A DNA stretch of 59,834 nt from Oscillospiraceae bacterium (GTDB taxonomy: Bacteria; Bacillota; Clostridia; Oscillospirales; CAG-272). The stretch is from positions 1 through 59,834 of the forward strand of contig SVSI01000013.1 of NCBI GenBank assembly GCA_015064385.1, in the 5' to 3' direction. Positions 8,041 to 16,235 of this stretch are shown here, piece by piece (positions within the stretch are counted from its first letter, which is position 1; each line of letters begins with the position of its first letter). A program made the position numbers and the translations under genes. The notes under the pieces are model-generated. The model was not told the origin of the DNA and searched no databases. It saw only the letters and a list, made by a program, of their open reading frames with translations.

Positions 8041-8533
8041 ATGAAATATAGCAAAAAAACAAACATTTTCACACCGGACGAATCGAAAGCCATTCCGTAT
8101 GATTACTATGATAGGGTAATTCAAGAACAGTGTGAAATTCAACAATACATTTTAACAAAACCGTTAGATCGCCCCAAGACATCTGTCTGGACAATATTAA
8201 TCATAATATTTTTGTATTCCGCAACCGCATTTTTTCTCTCTCTCGCAACAATCTACATTTTTCGTATCAGAAATAGCATTACATTAACTTATTTGTTTTT
8301 CTTTTTACTTGGATTTATAATAATAGCAAAATTTTTAACTATAAAACTCGTCGAATGTTATCAACATTATGCAAAAGAAGAAATTCGACGAAGATGCCTA
8401 TGTAAGCCGACATGCTCGGAGTATGCTCTGGCGGTATTAAAAAAAATATACATTAATAGTTGCATTGTGTAAAATCTATAAACGTCTGTTTAAAACTTGC
8501 ACGGGCTACACGTATAAGATAGACTTGCCTTGA
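8041..8533 (+). pseudogene. YidD-like membrane protein split by a frameshift in an A8 tract
   Basis: Read from the ATG at 8041 (after AAAGAGG), the frame gives two membrane helices (about residues 45-70 and 80-100), then CYQHYAKEEIRRRCLCKPTCSEYA, which contains the YidD core C-x-PTCSEYA. The frame ends at 8472. Eight A bases at 8439-8446 are the likely break: skipping one A opens a further 28 codons to TGA at 8531, reading LIVALCKIYKRLFKTC. This matches the usual YidD continuation of helix, K-R and Cys, plus a degenerate glycine-aspartate-proline tail. YidD assists membrane protein insertion with YidC. Either the gene is broken, the A8 tract was miscounted, or slippage restores the frame. The two N-terminal helices are extra compared with the 70-90 residue classical YidD. 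Confidence 0.65.
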
Positions 8534-8599
8534 TAAATTTGCATTTTTGTTATTAATCTTACAAATGACGTCTTATTCTTTCGATCTTTTCATTTTCCA

Positions 8600-8628
8600 T
8601 TGACTTTTTTTCTAAGCTATTATATAAT
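8600..8628 (+). promoter_or_regulatory. Promoter of the SGNH hydrolase gene
   Basis: TTGACT at 8600-8605, 17 bp, TATAAT at 8623-8628. Predicted leader is about 26 nt, with AAAGGA before the start. Confidence 0.75.
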
Positions 8629-8660
8629 AAGGAAAAGATTTCCCGAAAGGATTTTAAGTT

Positions 8661-9308
8661 ATGAAAAAGGTTATTCTCATCGGCGACTCGATCCGCCAGG
8701 GCTACGACAAGTTCGTAAAAATGGCTCTTGAGGACTCGGCAGAGGTATATTATCCCCAAGAAAACTGCCGTTTTTCACAGTACGTTCTCCGCAACTTTAA
8801 CGAGTGGGTAGGACAGAGCAAGTTCGGCGGCGCAAACGTTGACTGCATCCATTGGAATGCAGGTCTCTGGGACTGCCTCACGATGTATGAGGACGGCTGT
8901 CTGACACCCATAGACGTTTACGAGCAGTTTATGGAGCGCGTTTGTAAGAGAATAAAGCTTATCTGCCCGAACGCCAAGGTCATATTTGCGACCTCGACTC
9001 CCGTAAACGAAGCGGGCTATAAGTCACCGAGCACCTTTATGCGATACAACGCCGACATCGAAAAATACAATGCGGTTGCAGTCGAGATAATAAAGAAATA
9101 CGGCTTTGAGGTAAACGATCTCTATACTCTTCTTGCGGACAAGCCCCTTAGCTATCACTCCGATATGACTCATTTCTACACCCGCGAGGCAGCAGAGCTC
9201 ATAACCAACGCAGTAGTTGAAAAGATATGCAGTGCCATCAACATATCCTCTTCCCCCGTTGATTTTGACGCTCATTTCGTTAAAAAGGAAGACGCTATCG
9301 GAATTTAA
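8661..9308 (+). CDS. SGNH/GDSL-family hydrolase
   Basis: A 215-residue cytoplasmic esterase-type protein without signal peptide. SGNH blocks are visible: block I IGDSIRQGY with the nucleophile serine at residue 10, block III HWNAGLWD near 74 giving the oxyanion asparagine, and block V DMTHFY near 168 with the catalytic Asp-x-x-His. Members remove acyl or acetyl groups from sugars or lipids. Monocistronic, with its own promoter and hairpins behind it. The natural ester is unknown. Confidence 0.88.
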   Translation: MKKVILIGDSIRQGYDKFVKMALEDSAEVYYPQENCRFSQYVLRNFNEWVGQSKFGGANVDCIHWNAGLWDCLTMYEDGCLTPIDVYEQFMERVCKRIKLICPNAKVIFATSTPVNEAGYKSPSTFMRYNADIEKYNAVAVEIIKKYGFEVNDLYTLLADKPLSYHSDMTHFYTREAAELITNAVVEKICSAINISSSPVDFDAHFVKKEDAIGI

Positions 9309-9315
9309 CTTGCAT

Positions 9316-9349
9316 AATTCGTGCATATTTTTGTGAATATACACGAATT
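9316..9349 (+). terminator. Inverted repeat after the SGNH gene
   Basis: 14-bp arms (aattcgtgcatatt / aatatacacgaatt) with one mismatch and a 6-base loop, just after the stop. The following bases are only moderately T-rich, so it may be a weak terminator. Confidence 0.5.
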
Positions 9350-9373
9350 TATACATCTTTTATGCATCACACG

Positions 9374-9404
9374 CTCCCCACAAAGCAAGCGCTTTGGCGG
9401 GGAG
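9374..9404 (+). terminator. GC-rich terminator before argG
   Basis: CTCCCC pairs with GGGGAG, with a second inner stem AAAGC/GCTTT, followed by TTGTTTGTTATT. The rest of the 306-base gap between the SGNH gene and argG holds the argG promoter and several TGCATATTTA-like AT-rich words. Confidence 0.75.
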
Positions 9405-9543
9405 TTGTTTGTTATTCGTTAGTCGTGCGGGGCATTTCGGCTAATTTTGACCGTAATTATTGTGCATATTTACCAAAGCGACGGGTTTTATTTTGATGTA
9501 TATTACAAAAATCTACAAAGTTAAAGAAATTTCAAAAAAGTAC

Positions 9544-9572
9544 TTGCATATTTATACATTTTGGTTTATAAT
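9544..9572 (+). promoter_or_regulatory. argG promoter with possible ARG box
   Basis: TTGCAT at 9544-9549, 17 bp, TATAAT at 9567-9572. The spacer start TGCATATTTATACA is a rough AT-rich palindrome like ArgR sites, and a similar word, TGCATATTTA, recurs near 9462. ArgR control is plausible for argG but the match is loose. Confidence 0.6.
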
Positions 9573-9614
9573 CATAGCATAAACCACAACCGACCAAACG
9601 GAGGATATACAACA

Positions 9615-10847
9615 ATGGATAAGAAAAACATTAAAAAGGTCGTTCTCGCCTACTCAGGCGGACTTGATACCTCGATAATCATTCCCTGGCTCAAGGAAAA
9701 TTACAACAACTGTGAGGTAATCGCAGTTTCGGGCAACGTAGGTCAGGCAGACGAGCTTGAAGGACTTGAAGAAAAGGCACTCAAAACGGGCGCTTCCAAG
9801 CTTTATATTGAGGACCTCACCGAGGAATTCGTAAACGACTACATCATCCCCACCGTAAAGGCAGGCGCACTTTACGAGGATTATATGCTCGGCACCTCCT
9901 TTGCAAGACCTGTAATCGCAAAGAGAATTGCAGAGATCGCTCTTGCAGAGGGCGCAGACGCTATCTGCCACGGATGTACCGGCAAGGGTAACGACCAGGT
10001 AAGATTCGAGCTTACCATCAAGGCATTCGCTCCCGATATGCCGATCATCGCTCCTTGGAGAGAATGGGATATCAAATCGAGAGACGAAGAGATCGATTAC
10101 GCAGAGGCACACAACATTCCTCTTAAGATAACCAGAGAAACCAGCTACTCCAAAGACAAAAACCTCTGGCACCTCTCTCACGAAGGACTTGACCTCGAGG
10201 ATGCAGGCAACGAGCCCCTTTACGACAAGGACGGCTTCCTTGAAATGGGCGTTTCTCCCATCAAGGCACCCGACAAGCCCACTTACATCGAGCTCGACTT
10301 CGTACAGGGCGTTCCTACCACGCTGGATGGCAAGGTAATGAGCGCAAAGGAAATCATTCTTGAGCTCAACAAGCTCGGCGGAGAAAACGGAATCGGACTT
10401 CTCGACATTATCGAAAACCGTCTCGTCGGTATGAAGTGCAGAGGCGTTTACGAGACTCCCGGCGGAGCTATTCTCTACGAGGCACACAAGTACCTCGAGA
10501 CTATGACTCTCGACAAGATGACCGCTCACAAAAAGCAGGAGCTCGCAGTTACCTTTGCAGACCTCGTTTACAACGGACAGTGGTTTACCCCTCTCAGAGA
10601 AGCTCTCTCGGCATTCGTTGATAAAACCCAGGAGAACGTTACCGGTAAGGTTCGTCTCAAGCTCTACAAGGGCAACATCATAAAGGCAGGCGTTTGGAGC
10701 GACTGGTCACTCTACTCCGAGGAGATCGCAACCTTCGGCGAGGACAACGTCTATAATCAGGCAGACAGCGCCGGCTTCATCAACCTCTTCGGACTTCCGA
10801 TCAAGGTTCAGGCGCAGGTAAACGCCAAGAACGGCAAGAAAAACTAA
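9615..10847 (+). CDS. argG: Argininosuccinate synthase
   Basis: A 410-residue cytoplasmic enzyme condensing citrulline with aspartate, using ATP, to argininosuccinate. The PP-loop AYSGGLDTS is at residues 12-20. Further family blocks are [14 protein letters not shown] near 119 (citrulline/aspartate site) and [19 protein letters not shown] near 172. Length is normal. The ATG at 9615 follows GGAGG by 10 bases; an upstream in-frame ATG lies over the promoter and is rejected. It precedes an amino-acid ABC transporter and argF, so arginine genes flank the transporter. No argH is in the window. Confidence 0.97.
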   Translation: MDKKNIKKVVLAYSGGLDTSIIIPWLKENYNNCEVIAVSGNVGQADELEGLEEKALKTGASKLYIEDLTEEFVNDYIIPTVKAGALYEDYMLGTSFARPVIAKRIAEIALAEGADAICHGCTGKGNDQVRFELTIKAFAPDMPIIAPWREWDIKSRDEEIDYAEAHNIPLKITRETSYSKDKNLWHLSHEGLDLEDAGNEPLYDKDGFLEMGVSPIKAPDKPTYIELDFVQGVPTTLDGKVMSAKEIILELNKLGGENGIGLLDIIENRLVGMKCRGVYETPGGAILYEAHKYLETMTLDKMTAHKKQELAVTFADLVYNGQWFTPLREALSAFVDKTQENVTGKVRLKLYKGNIIKAGVWSDWSLYSEEIATFGEDNVYNQADSAGFINLFGLPIKVQAQVNAKNGKKN

Positions 10848-10916
10848 AAACAAGACGAAAGTCTTAATATAAATCAAACAAAACAAAAATATTCGTATTT
10901 GAAAGGAATTGAAACA

Positions 10917-11690
10917 ATGAAAAAGATTATCGCACTTATTCTCGCAGCTATTATGCTGACATGCGCATTCGTAGGATGCAAGGACGACTCCACCGACGAT
11001 AGCGGAGACACCGCAAAACCCAAGCTCACCGTAGCAACCTCACCCGACTTTCCTCCCTTTGAAAACCTCGAAAACGGCAAAGTAGTAGGTATTGAGGTCG
11101 AGATCATGGAGATCATCTGCGAAAAGCTCGGCTACGAGCTCGTTATCGAGCAGATCGCGTTCGACTCGGTCATCCCCGGAATCGAGACCGGCAAGTATGA
11201 TTGCGGTATGTCCGGTATTTCGGTAACTCCCGACCGTGAAGAGAGCGTTCTTTTCACCGCTCCTTACTGCCTCGCAGCTCAGTGCATCGTAGTAAAAGCT
11301 GACAGCGCTATCGCCTCCAAGGCAGACCTTGCCGGCAAGACTATCGCAGTACAGCTCGGAACCACCGCTGACGAATTCTGCCGCGGAGAAGGATACAACG
11401 TACAAAGCTTTGAGGCAAACCCCGATGCAAAGCTCGCTCTTACCTCCGGCACTGTTGACGCATGGGTAGTTGACGACCTCACCGCTGCCGAAATGTGCAA
11501 GGGCGATAGCTCGGTCAAGATCCTCAGCGAAAACATGACCACCGAGCCCTACGCTTTCGCGTTCAACTTCAAGGACGAGGAACTCGTAGATAAGTTCGAC
11601 GAGGTTATCGCAGATCTTATGGCTGACGGTACCATCGCATCGATCTTCGCTAAGTACGAAGCTCCCTATACCGCTCCCGCAAACAACTAA
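10917..11690 (+). CDS. Amino-acid ABC transporter solute-binding lipoprotein
   Basis: A 257-residue family-3 binding protein. The signal peptide ends in lipobox FVGC with the lipidated cysteine at residue 21. Both lobes are present: KLTVATSPDFPPFE near 36 starts lobe 1, and DLAGKTIAVQLGTTADEF near 135 and LALTSGTVDAWVVDD near 171 form lobe 2. It captures an amino acid outside the membrane for the permease and ATPase encoded next. Because argG and argF flank the set, arginine, ornithine or citrulline are reasonable candidates. AAAGGAATT precedes the ATG. A strong hairpin follows, so this gene should be expressed above the permease. Confidence 0.93.
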   Translation: MKKIIALILAAIMLTCAFVGCKDDSTDDSGDTAKPKLTVATSPDFPPFENLENGKVVGIEVEIMEIICEKLGYELVIEQIAFDSVIPGIETGKYDCGMSGISVTPDREESVLFTAPYCLAAQCIVVKADSAIASKADLAGKTIAVQLGTTADEFCRGEGYNVQSFEANPDAKLALTSGTVDAWVVDDLTAAEMCKGDSSVKILSENMTTEPYAFAFNFKDEELVDKFDEVIADLMADGTIASIFAKYEAPYTAPANN

Positions 11691-11699
11691 CGAAAACGT

Positions 11700-11733
11700 A
11701 AGTTAAGGGGTGCTGATCAGCACCCCTTAACTT
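11700..11733 (+). terminator. Perfect 34-base palindrome between binding protein and permease
   Basis: 17-bp arms meet with no spare loop (centre TGATCA) and the palindrome ends in CTTTTG. Placed inside the operon, it fits a partial terminator or a 3'-end stabiliser that raises the ratio of binding protein to permease. Confidence 0.85.
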
Positions 11734-11750
11734 TTGATTTAGGAGAAAAC

Positions 11751-13130
11751 ATGAAAAAACTTTTTGCGCTTTTCCTTGTTGTTCTCACCCTTTTAACCCT
11801 CTGTTTTTCAATGTCCTCTTGCGGCAAAACCGAGGAGTTTCCGGGCTCGAAGGCAACACAGGTAAACCTCAAATTCAATTTTTACGAAACCGTCGCTATT
11901 GAAAAGGACGATTTTACCGCGAAGCAGTCTGTTATCGTAAAAGCGGACAGCGAGATCGACTCGATCGACGCTCTTACGGGAAAGACGATCGCGGTACAGA
12001 AAGAAAGCGACGCAAAGGAAATTTGCAAAGCGGCAGGATACACGATCGTTGAATTTTCCAATGCAAGTGATATTAAAGCCGCCCTGCTTAGCGGCGCGGC
12101 AGACGCGGCAGTGACCGACGGCAACAGCGAAATAACCGTATTTGCCGACAAGGACGAAAGCGGCGTCAAAATATTCAGAAACGTCGGAAAGCTCGCAAAG
12201 CAGATAGACGATCCGCTTCTTGCCAAGATCGTCGATGAAGACGCTTCCCTTCTCCGCTCGGTAGCAAAAGCTGACAAGGATGGCGACACCGTAGTCGTTT
12301 TCCACTGTCTCACGGAAAACGGTGTCAAAAAGATCGAAGAGAAATATAAATATCTCGTAGAGGAATACGGGGACGGATATTTCTGTCAGGTAAACGAAAA
12401 ATCGGTCTTCATCGGAACCAAAGACGGTCTCAAATGCGCGACCAAGCAGCTTTGGCACAACCGTCTTTATCATACCTTTATAGAAAACCAAAATTACAAG
12501 TACATATTAGACGGTCTTAAAAACACCCTTATAATTACGCTTTGTTCGCTCTTGATTGGCGTTGCTCTCGGAACAATAATCGCTGTAGCTAAATATTTTT
12601 CCGAAGGAAATTCCAAGCTTGCCATAGTAAACTTTATATGTGACCTCTACACGACAGTTATAAGGGGAATTCCGATGACGGTTCTTCTGCTTATCTTTTT
12701 CTTCGTTATTATGGTCAGTGCAGACGGAGTTTTGGTTGCTATAATAGCATTCGGTATAAATTCGGGCGCTTACATGGCAGAGCTGATACGAAGCGGCATC
12801 AACGCGGTTGACAAGGGCCAGATGGAAGCGGCGCGCTCGCTCGGTCTCTCCAAGGGACAGGCAATGGCGAAGATCATCTTCCCGCAGGCAATAAAGAACA
12901 TTCTCCCCGCTATCGGAAACGAGTGTATCGCGCTTCTTAAAGAAACGTCGGTCGCAGGATACGTTGCGGTCGTTGATCTGACAAGAGGTGCCAACCTCAT
13001 CAGAAACAACACGTACGATGCGTTCAACCCTCTCATTCTCTCCGCACTTATCTACCTCATTTTAGTAGTGGGCATGACCAAACTTCTCTCGATATTTGAA
13101 AGGAGGTTACGTCGAAGCGATGGAAAATAA
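11751..13130 (+). CDS. ABC permease fused to a truncated solute-binding lobe
   Basis: A 459-residue fusion. It begins with a lipoprotein-like signal (cysteine 24 in MSSC). Residues about 60-140 align by eye with lobe 2 of the neighbouring binding protein: [28 protein letters not shown] and [13 protein letters not shown]. The lobe-1 start (the KLTVATSPDFPPFE region) is missing. Residues about 245-459 form a HisM/GlnP-type permease with five or so helices and the ATPase-coupling EAA loop [17 protein letters not shown]. Fused binding-protein permeases are known, but usually with complete two-lobe domains. AGGAG precedes the ATG, and the gene overlaps the ATPase gene by 11 bases. Confidence 0.88.
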   Translation: MKKLFALFLVVLTLLTLCFSMSSCGKTEEFPGSKATQVNLKFNFYETVAIEKDDFTAKQSVIVKADSEIDSIDALTGKTIAVQKESDAKEICKAAGYTIVEFSNASDIKAALLSGAADAAVTDGNSEITVFADKDESGVKIFRNVGKLAKQIDDPLLAKIVDEDASLLRSVAKADKDGDTVVVFHCLTENGVKKIEEKYKYLVEEYGDGYFCQVNEKSVFIGTKDGLKCATKQLWHNRLYHTFIENQNYKYILDGLKNTLIITLCSLLIGVALGTIIAVAKYFSEGNSKLAIVNFICDLYTTVIRGIPMTVLLLIFFFVIMVSADGVLVAIIAFGINSGAYMAELIRSGINAVDKGQMEAARSLGLSKGQAMAKIIFPQAIKNILPAIGNECIALLKETSVAGYVAVVDLTRGANLIRNNTYDAFNPLILSALIYLILVVGMTKLLSIFERRLRRSDGK

Positions 13131-13869
13131 TATTTCTAACGGCGCTATAATAAGCGTAAAGGAACTCAAAAAGAACTTTGACAACAACGAAGTCCTCAAG
13201 GGGATCGACATTGATATAAACAAGGGCGACGTCGTCTGCGTTATCGGAGCGTCCGGATCGGGAAAATCGACCTTCCTGCGTTGCCTCAACCTTCTCGAAA
13301 AGCCAAACGGCGGAAGCATCTTCTTTGAAGGCGAGGATCTGACAAATTCCAAGGTCGATCTCAACGCCCACCGTCAGAAGATGGGAATGGTTTTTCAGCA
13401 GTTTAATCTTTTTCCCCACCTTACCGTACTTAAAAACCTCACCCTCGCACCTATGACGCTTAAAAAGATACCCAAGGAGGAGGCGGAGGCAAAGGCACTC
13501 GCACTTCTTGAGAGAGTCGGACTTGCCGACAGAGCCGATTCTTATCCAAATCAGCTCTCGGGCGGTCAGAAGCAGAGAGTTGCGATCGTCCGCGCGCTTT
13601 GTATGGAGCCCGACGTTATGCTCTTCGACGAGCCGACGTCCGCGCTTGACCCCGAAATGGTCGGCGAGGTTCTCGACGTTATGAAGGAGCTCGCAAATGA
13701 GGGTATGACTATGGTAGTCGTAACCCACGAAATGGGGTTTGCACGCGAGGTCTCCAACCGCGTTATCTTCCTTGACGAGGGCGTTATCGCAGAAGAGGGC
13801 GCTCCCGCCGAGCTTTTCGGCAACCCCAAATGTGACCGACTCCGCTCGTTTTTAGCAAAGGTACTTTGA
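13120..13869 (+). CDS. Amino-acid ABC transporter ATP-binding protein (GlnQ type)
   Basis: A 249-residue ATPase with all ABC motifs: Walker [10 protein letters not shown] near 44, Q-loop QQFNLF, signature LSGGQKQR near 147, Walker [13 protein letters not shown] and the switch histidine in VVTHE. It powers the fused permease. AGGAGG at 13101-13106 is 13 bases from this ATG, a long but usable spacing; the start lies inside the permease gene. The stop is followed within two bases by the composite repeat. Confidence 0.95.
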   Translation: MENNISNGAIISVKELKKNFDNNEVLKGIDIDINKGDVVCVIGASGSGKSTFLRCLNLLEKPNGGSIFFEGEDLTNSKVDLNAHRQKMGMVFQQFNLFPHLTVLKNLTLAPMTLKKIPKEEAEAKALALLERVGLADRADSYPNQLSGGQKQRVAIVRALCMEPDVMLFDEPTSALDPEMVGEVLDVMKELANEGMTMVVVTHEMGFAREVSNRVIFLDEGVIAEEGAPAELFGNPKCDRLRSFLAKVL

Positions 13870-13870
13870 T

Positions 13871-14026
13871 CAGAACCTTTTGAGAAAAGGTTCTGAAGCT
13901 CCAAAACGTTACTTGGGAAAACTTTTTGCAGAAAGTTTTCCAAAACCCTTTCAAAAACTTTAATTAAAACAGATCTTATTCGTTTTATTTGAGTTTCTTG
14001 GCGGGTTCTTAGGGCAGAGCCCTAAG
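13871..14026. repeat. Composite hairpin repeat, copy A (between ABC ATPase and argF)
   Basis: From left: hairpin agaacctttt/aaaaggttct, hairpin ggaaaacttt/aaagttttcc, the word CCCTTTCAAAAACTTTA, an AT-rich spacer, then only the end of the right arm, GTTTCTTGGCGGGTTC, and the palindrome TTAGGGCAGAGCCCTAA. The inward hairpin of the right arm is missing. The argF ribosome binding site follows directly. Confidence 0.85.
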
Positions 14027-14042
14027 AAGAAAGGAACAAACT

Positions 14043-15026
14043 ATGAACTTAAAAAACAGAGATTTCTTAAAGCTTCTTGACTTTTCGAGCGAGGAGATAG
14101 CGTATCTTATAGACCTCGCCGCAGAGCTTAAAGCGAAGAAAAAGGCGGAAATTCCGCATAAAATATGCGAGGGCAAGAACATCGCGCTTATATTCGAAAA
14201 AACGAGCACCCGCACCAGATGCGCGTTCGAGGTTGCCGCACACGATCTCGGAATGGGGGTAACCTATCTCGATCCGAGTGGCTCACAGATCGGCAAAAAA
14301 GAGAGCATTGCCGACACGGCGCGCGTCCTTTCTCGTATGTATGACGGTATCGAGTACCGCGGATTCGGTCAGGAGATAGTCGAGGATCTTGCAAAATACT
14401 CGTCCTGCCCCGTTTGGAACGGACTCACAAACGAGTTCCACCCCACGCAGATACTCGCCGATTTTCTCACCATAAAGGAACATTTTGGTGAACTTGCGGG
14501 AAAAAAGCTCGTTTATATGGGAGACGCGAGATACAATATGGGTAACTCGCTTATGGTTGGTTGTGCAAAGATGGGTATGCATTTCGTAGCGTGCGCGCCT
14601 ATGAAATATTTCCCTGATTCGGCGCTCGTATCCGAGTGCAAGAAGATAGCAGAAAAGACGGGTGCTATCCTTGAATTTATTGAGGATCCGATGCTCGCCA
14701 CCAAAGATGCCGACGTTATTTACACAGACGTTTGGGTGTCAATGGGCGAAGCCGACAGCGTATGGCAGGAGCGCATCGACGATCTGACTCCCTACCGCGT
14801 GACCAAAGCTCTTATGGATAACGCAGGAGAAAAATGCCGCTTTATGCACTGCTTACCCGCATTCCACGATCTCGGAACGGGAATCGGAAAGCAGATACAC
14901 GAGAAATTCGGGCTTGACTGTATGGAGGTTACCGACGAGGTATTCGAGAGCGAGCAGTCGATAGTCTTTGACGAAGCCGAAAACCGTATGCACACGATAA
15001 AAGCGGTTATGGCGGCAACGCTGTGA
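14043..15026 (+). CDS. argF: Ornithine carbamoyltransferase
   Basis: A 327-residue cytoplasmic enzyme that makes citrulline from ornithine and carbamoyl phosphate. Carbamoyl-phosphate motif STRTR is at residues 55-59, HPTQ near 137, an ornithine-loop DVWVSMGE near 235 and catalytic HCLPAFHD near 276. Length is normal. The start follows GAAAGGAAC. ArgG would use the citrulline made here; CarB in the pyrimidine operon makes carbamoyl phosphate. A catabolic role (arginine deiminase pathway) is possible in principle, but the argG neighbour favours synthesis. Confidence 0.97.
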   Translation: MNLKNRDFLKLLDFSSEEIAYLIDLAAELKAKKKAEIPHKICEGKNIALIFEKTSTRTRCAFEVAAHDLGMGVTYLDPSGSQIGKKESIADTARVLSRMYDGIEYRGFGQEIVEDLAKYSSCPVWNGLTNEFHPTQILADFLTIKEHFGELAGKKLVYMGDARYNMGNSLMVGCAKMGMHFVACAPMKYFPDSALVSECKKIAEKTGAILEFIEDPMLATKDADVIYTDVWVSMGEADSVWQERIDDLTPYRVTKALMDNAGEKCRFMHCLPAFHDLGTGIGKQIHEKFGLDCMEVTDEVFESEQSIVFDEAENRMHTIKAVMAATL

Positions 15027-15039
15027 GAAAAGAATAATA

Positions 15040-15069
15040 AAAAAACGCAGACGAAAGTCTGCGTTTTTT
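15040..15069. terminator. Terminator after argF
   Basis: Stem cgcagac/gtctgcg with GAAA loop, flanked by A and T runs. It works for argF and for the convergent lipoprotein gene. Confidence 0.9.
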
Positions 15070-15093
15070 GTGTTTCGGTGATATAATTACTCT

Positions 15094-15459
15094 TTAGTTG
15101 CTAAAAAGAACTTCCTTATTTATAACCTTGCCATTTGACACGCCCGCAACTATTACACAGCAGTCATCTATGTCGCTAAATAATTCAGCCGCACGTGCTG
15201 AATAATCCTCGACAACCGAGTCAACAAACCCAATCGCCATACCGATCGCATTAGAGCCATACTTATCTGCATCAAAGGTTATTATCAGTGTTTTGGTTAA
15301 GTTCACCTCGGTTATTTCGTACGACAGTGAACCCCACCCCGTTATCTCGTCTTGCAACGTTTTGGCTGCGTCCTCGAAAGTGGGTTTATCAGAGCACGAA
15401 GCAAGCACAAATGTTACAACCAAGATTATTGCTAGAATTGATGCTACTTTGGTTTTCAT
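15094..15459 (-). CDS. Small lipoprotein of unknown function
   Basis: 121 residues with a lipoprotein signal peptide (VLASC, cysteine at residue 22), then a compact soluble domain with an alternating beta pattern (SYEITEVNLTKTLIITFDA). The start follows AAGGAGG. No family recognised. It converges on argF through a shared terminator. Confidence 0.72.
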   Translation of the reverse strand: MKTKVASILAIILVVTFVLASCSDKPTFEDAAKTLQDEITGWGSLSYEITEVNLTKTLIITFDADKYGSNAIGMAIGFVDSVVEDYSARAAELFSDIDDCCVIVAGVSNGKVINKEVLFSN

Positions 15460-15779
15460 TTTTCAACACCTCCTTTTTTCACAAAATAAAAAGTGCGCCA
15501 ACCGAAGTCAGCGCACCGAAAAACGCAAACTCCAATTGTCGCCAAACAAAAACAACGATATGGGTATAACTCTCCACGATGGTTGCGGATTTGCGTTTTT
15601 ACCAAATTCAACTTCCATCGCAAAATAGGTATAGGCAAAAATCCCCCTATAAAAATAGAGAGTTCACCCACAATATCATTATTTGTTTTTGTTTGGCATA
15701 CTCATTATAGCACAACATTTCCATTTTGTAAACCCCAAGGGATAAAAAAGTTGGTTTCGTGCAAAAAACCTCCCACTTT
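15460..15779. other. Intergenic stretch with no supported gene
   Basis: Upstream side of the small lipoprotein gene. It contains scattered AT-rich promoter-like words and one weak 71-codon frame on the minus strand that I do not accept. No RNA gene or clear hairpin seen. Confidence 0.5.
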
Positions 15780-16135
15780 TGGGGAGCGGGGTAAATTTAT
15801 TTGTATGTTCTTAAACTTTATCCCTATCCGCAAACAAAGGCGCCCTTTTTGCGCCGAAGCCTAAACAGTGAGCGCAAAACGCGACACGTGTTCGGAGCGT
15901 TTTGCTGGGGGTGGGGGCTTCCAAGGGGCGGGAGCTCCCGCCCTAGTTGGCTGTTCTTTGGTTCGTTTCTGTCAGCACAGAAATGAACGAAAAGTAATGC
16001 ACAAACGCGTTTATTGTGTGTTCGCACAAACTATGTCCTTGATCTCCACATCCGTCAGTTTACGGCTGCCACCTTCTCCGCTAGAGAAGGTTTTCGGGAG
16101 GAACAAGTCCCTCCCCTAAAATGTAAATTTCGCCA
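15780..16135. repeat. Palindrome-rich mosaic island without genes
   Basis: At least four separate inverted repeats: GCAAAACGC/GCGTTTTGC (15874-15905), a perfect 18-bp GGGCGGGAGCTCCCGCCC (15926-15943), GTTCGTTTCTGT/ACAGAAATGAAC with one mismatch (15961-15988) and ACCTTCTC/GAGAAGGT (16071-16091). The last belongs to a type common in gut Clostridia intergenic DNA. Base composition is GC-richer than the flanks. No coding frame is credible. Confidence 0.65.
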
Positions 16136-16153
16136 TCTGCGATAATTTACGTA

Positions 16154-16182
16154 TTGACAAAGCTTTTATTTGGAATTATAAT
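16154..16182 (+). promoter_or_regulatory. Promoter of the CotH lipoprotein gene
   Basis: Consensus TTGACA at 16154-16159, 17 bp, TATAAT at 16177-16182. A small hairpin ACCGCG/CGCGGT lies in the leader (16208-16223), just before the GGAGG at 16226-16230. Confidence 0.85.
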
Positions 16183-16235
16183 TAGAGTAGTAAAATTTGT
16201 AGTTTTGACCGCGAAAACGCGGTTTGGAGGATAAA

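Noticed and set aside
9440..9600. Strong ArgR operator before argG
   Set aside because: Only loose AT-rich palindromic words; not enough to assert a site beyond a possibility noted with the promoter.
15456..15671. 71-codon minus-strand frame overlapping the small lipoprotein start by 4 bases
   Set aside because: The overlap is suggestive, but the start would be a GTG with no SD, the composition is not protein-like and no motif is seen.
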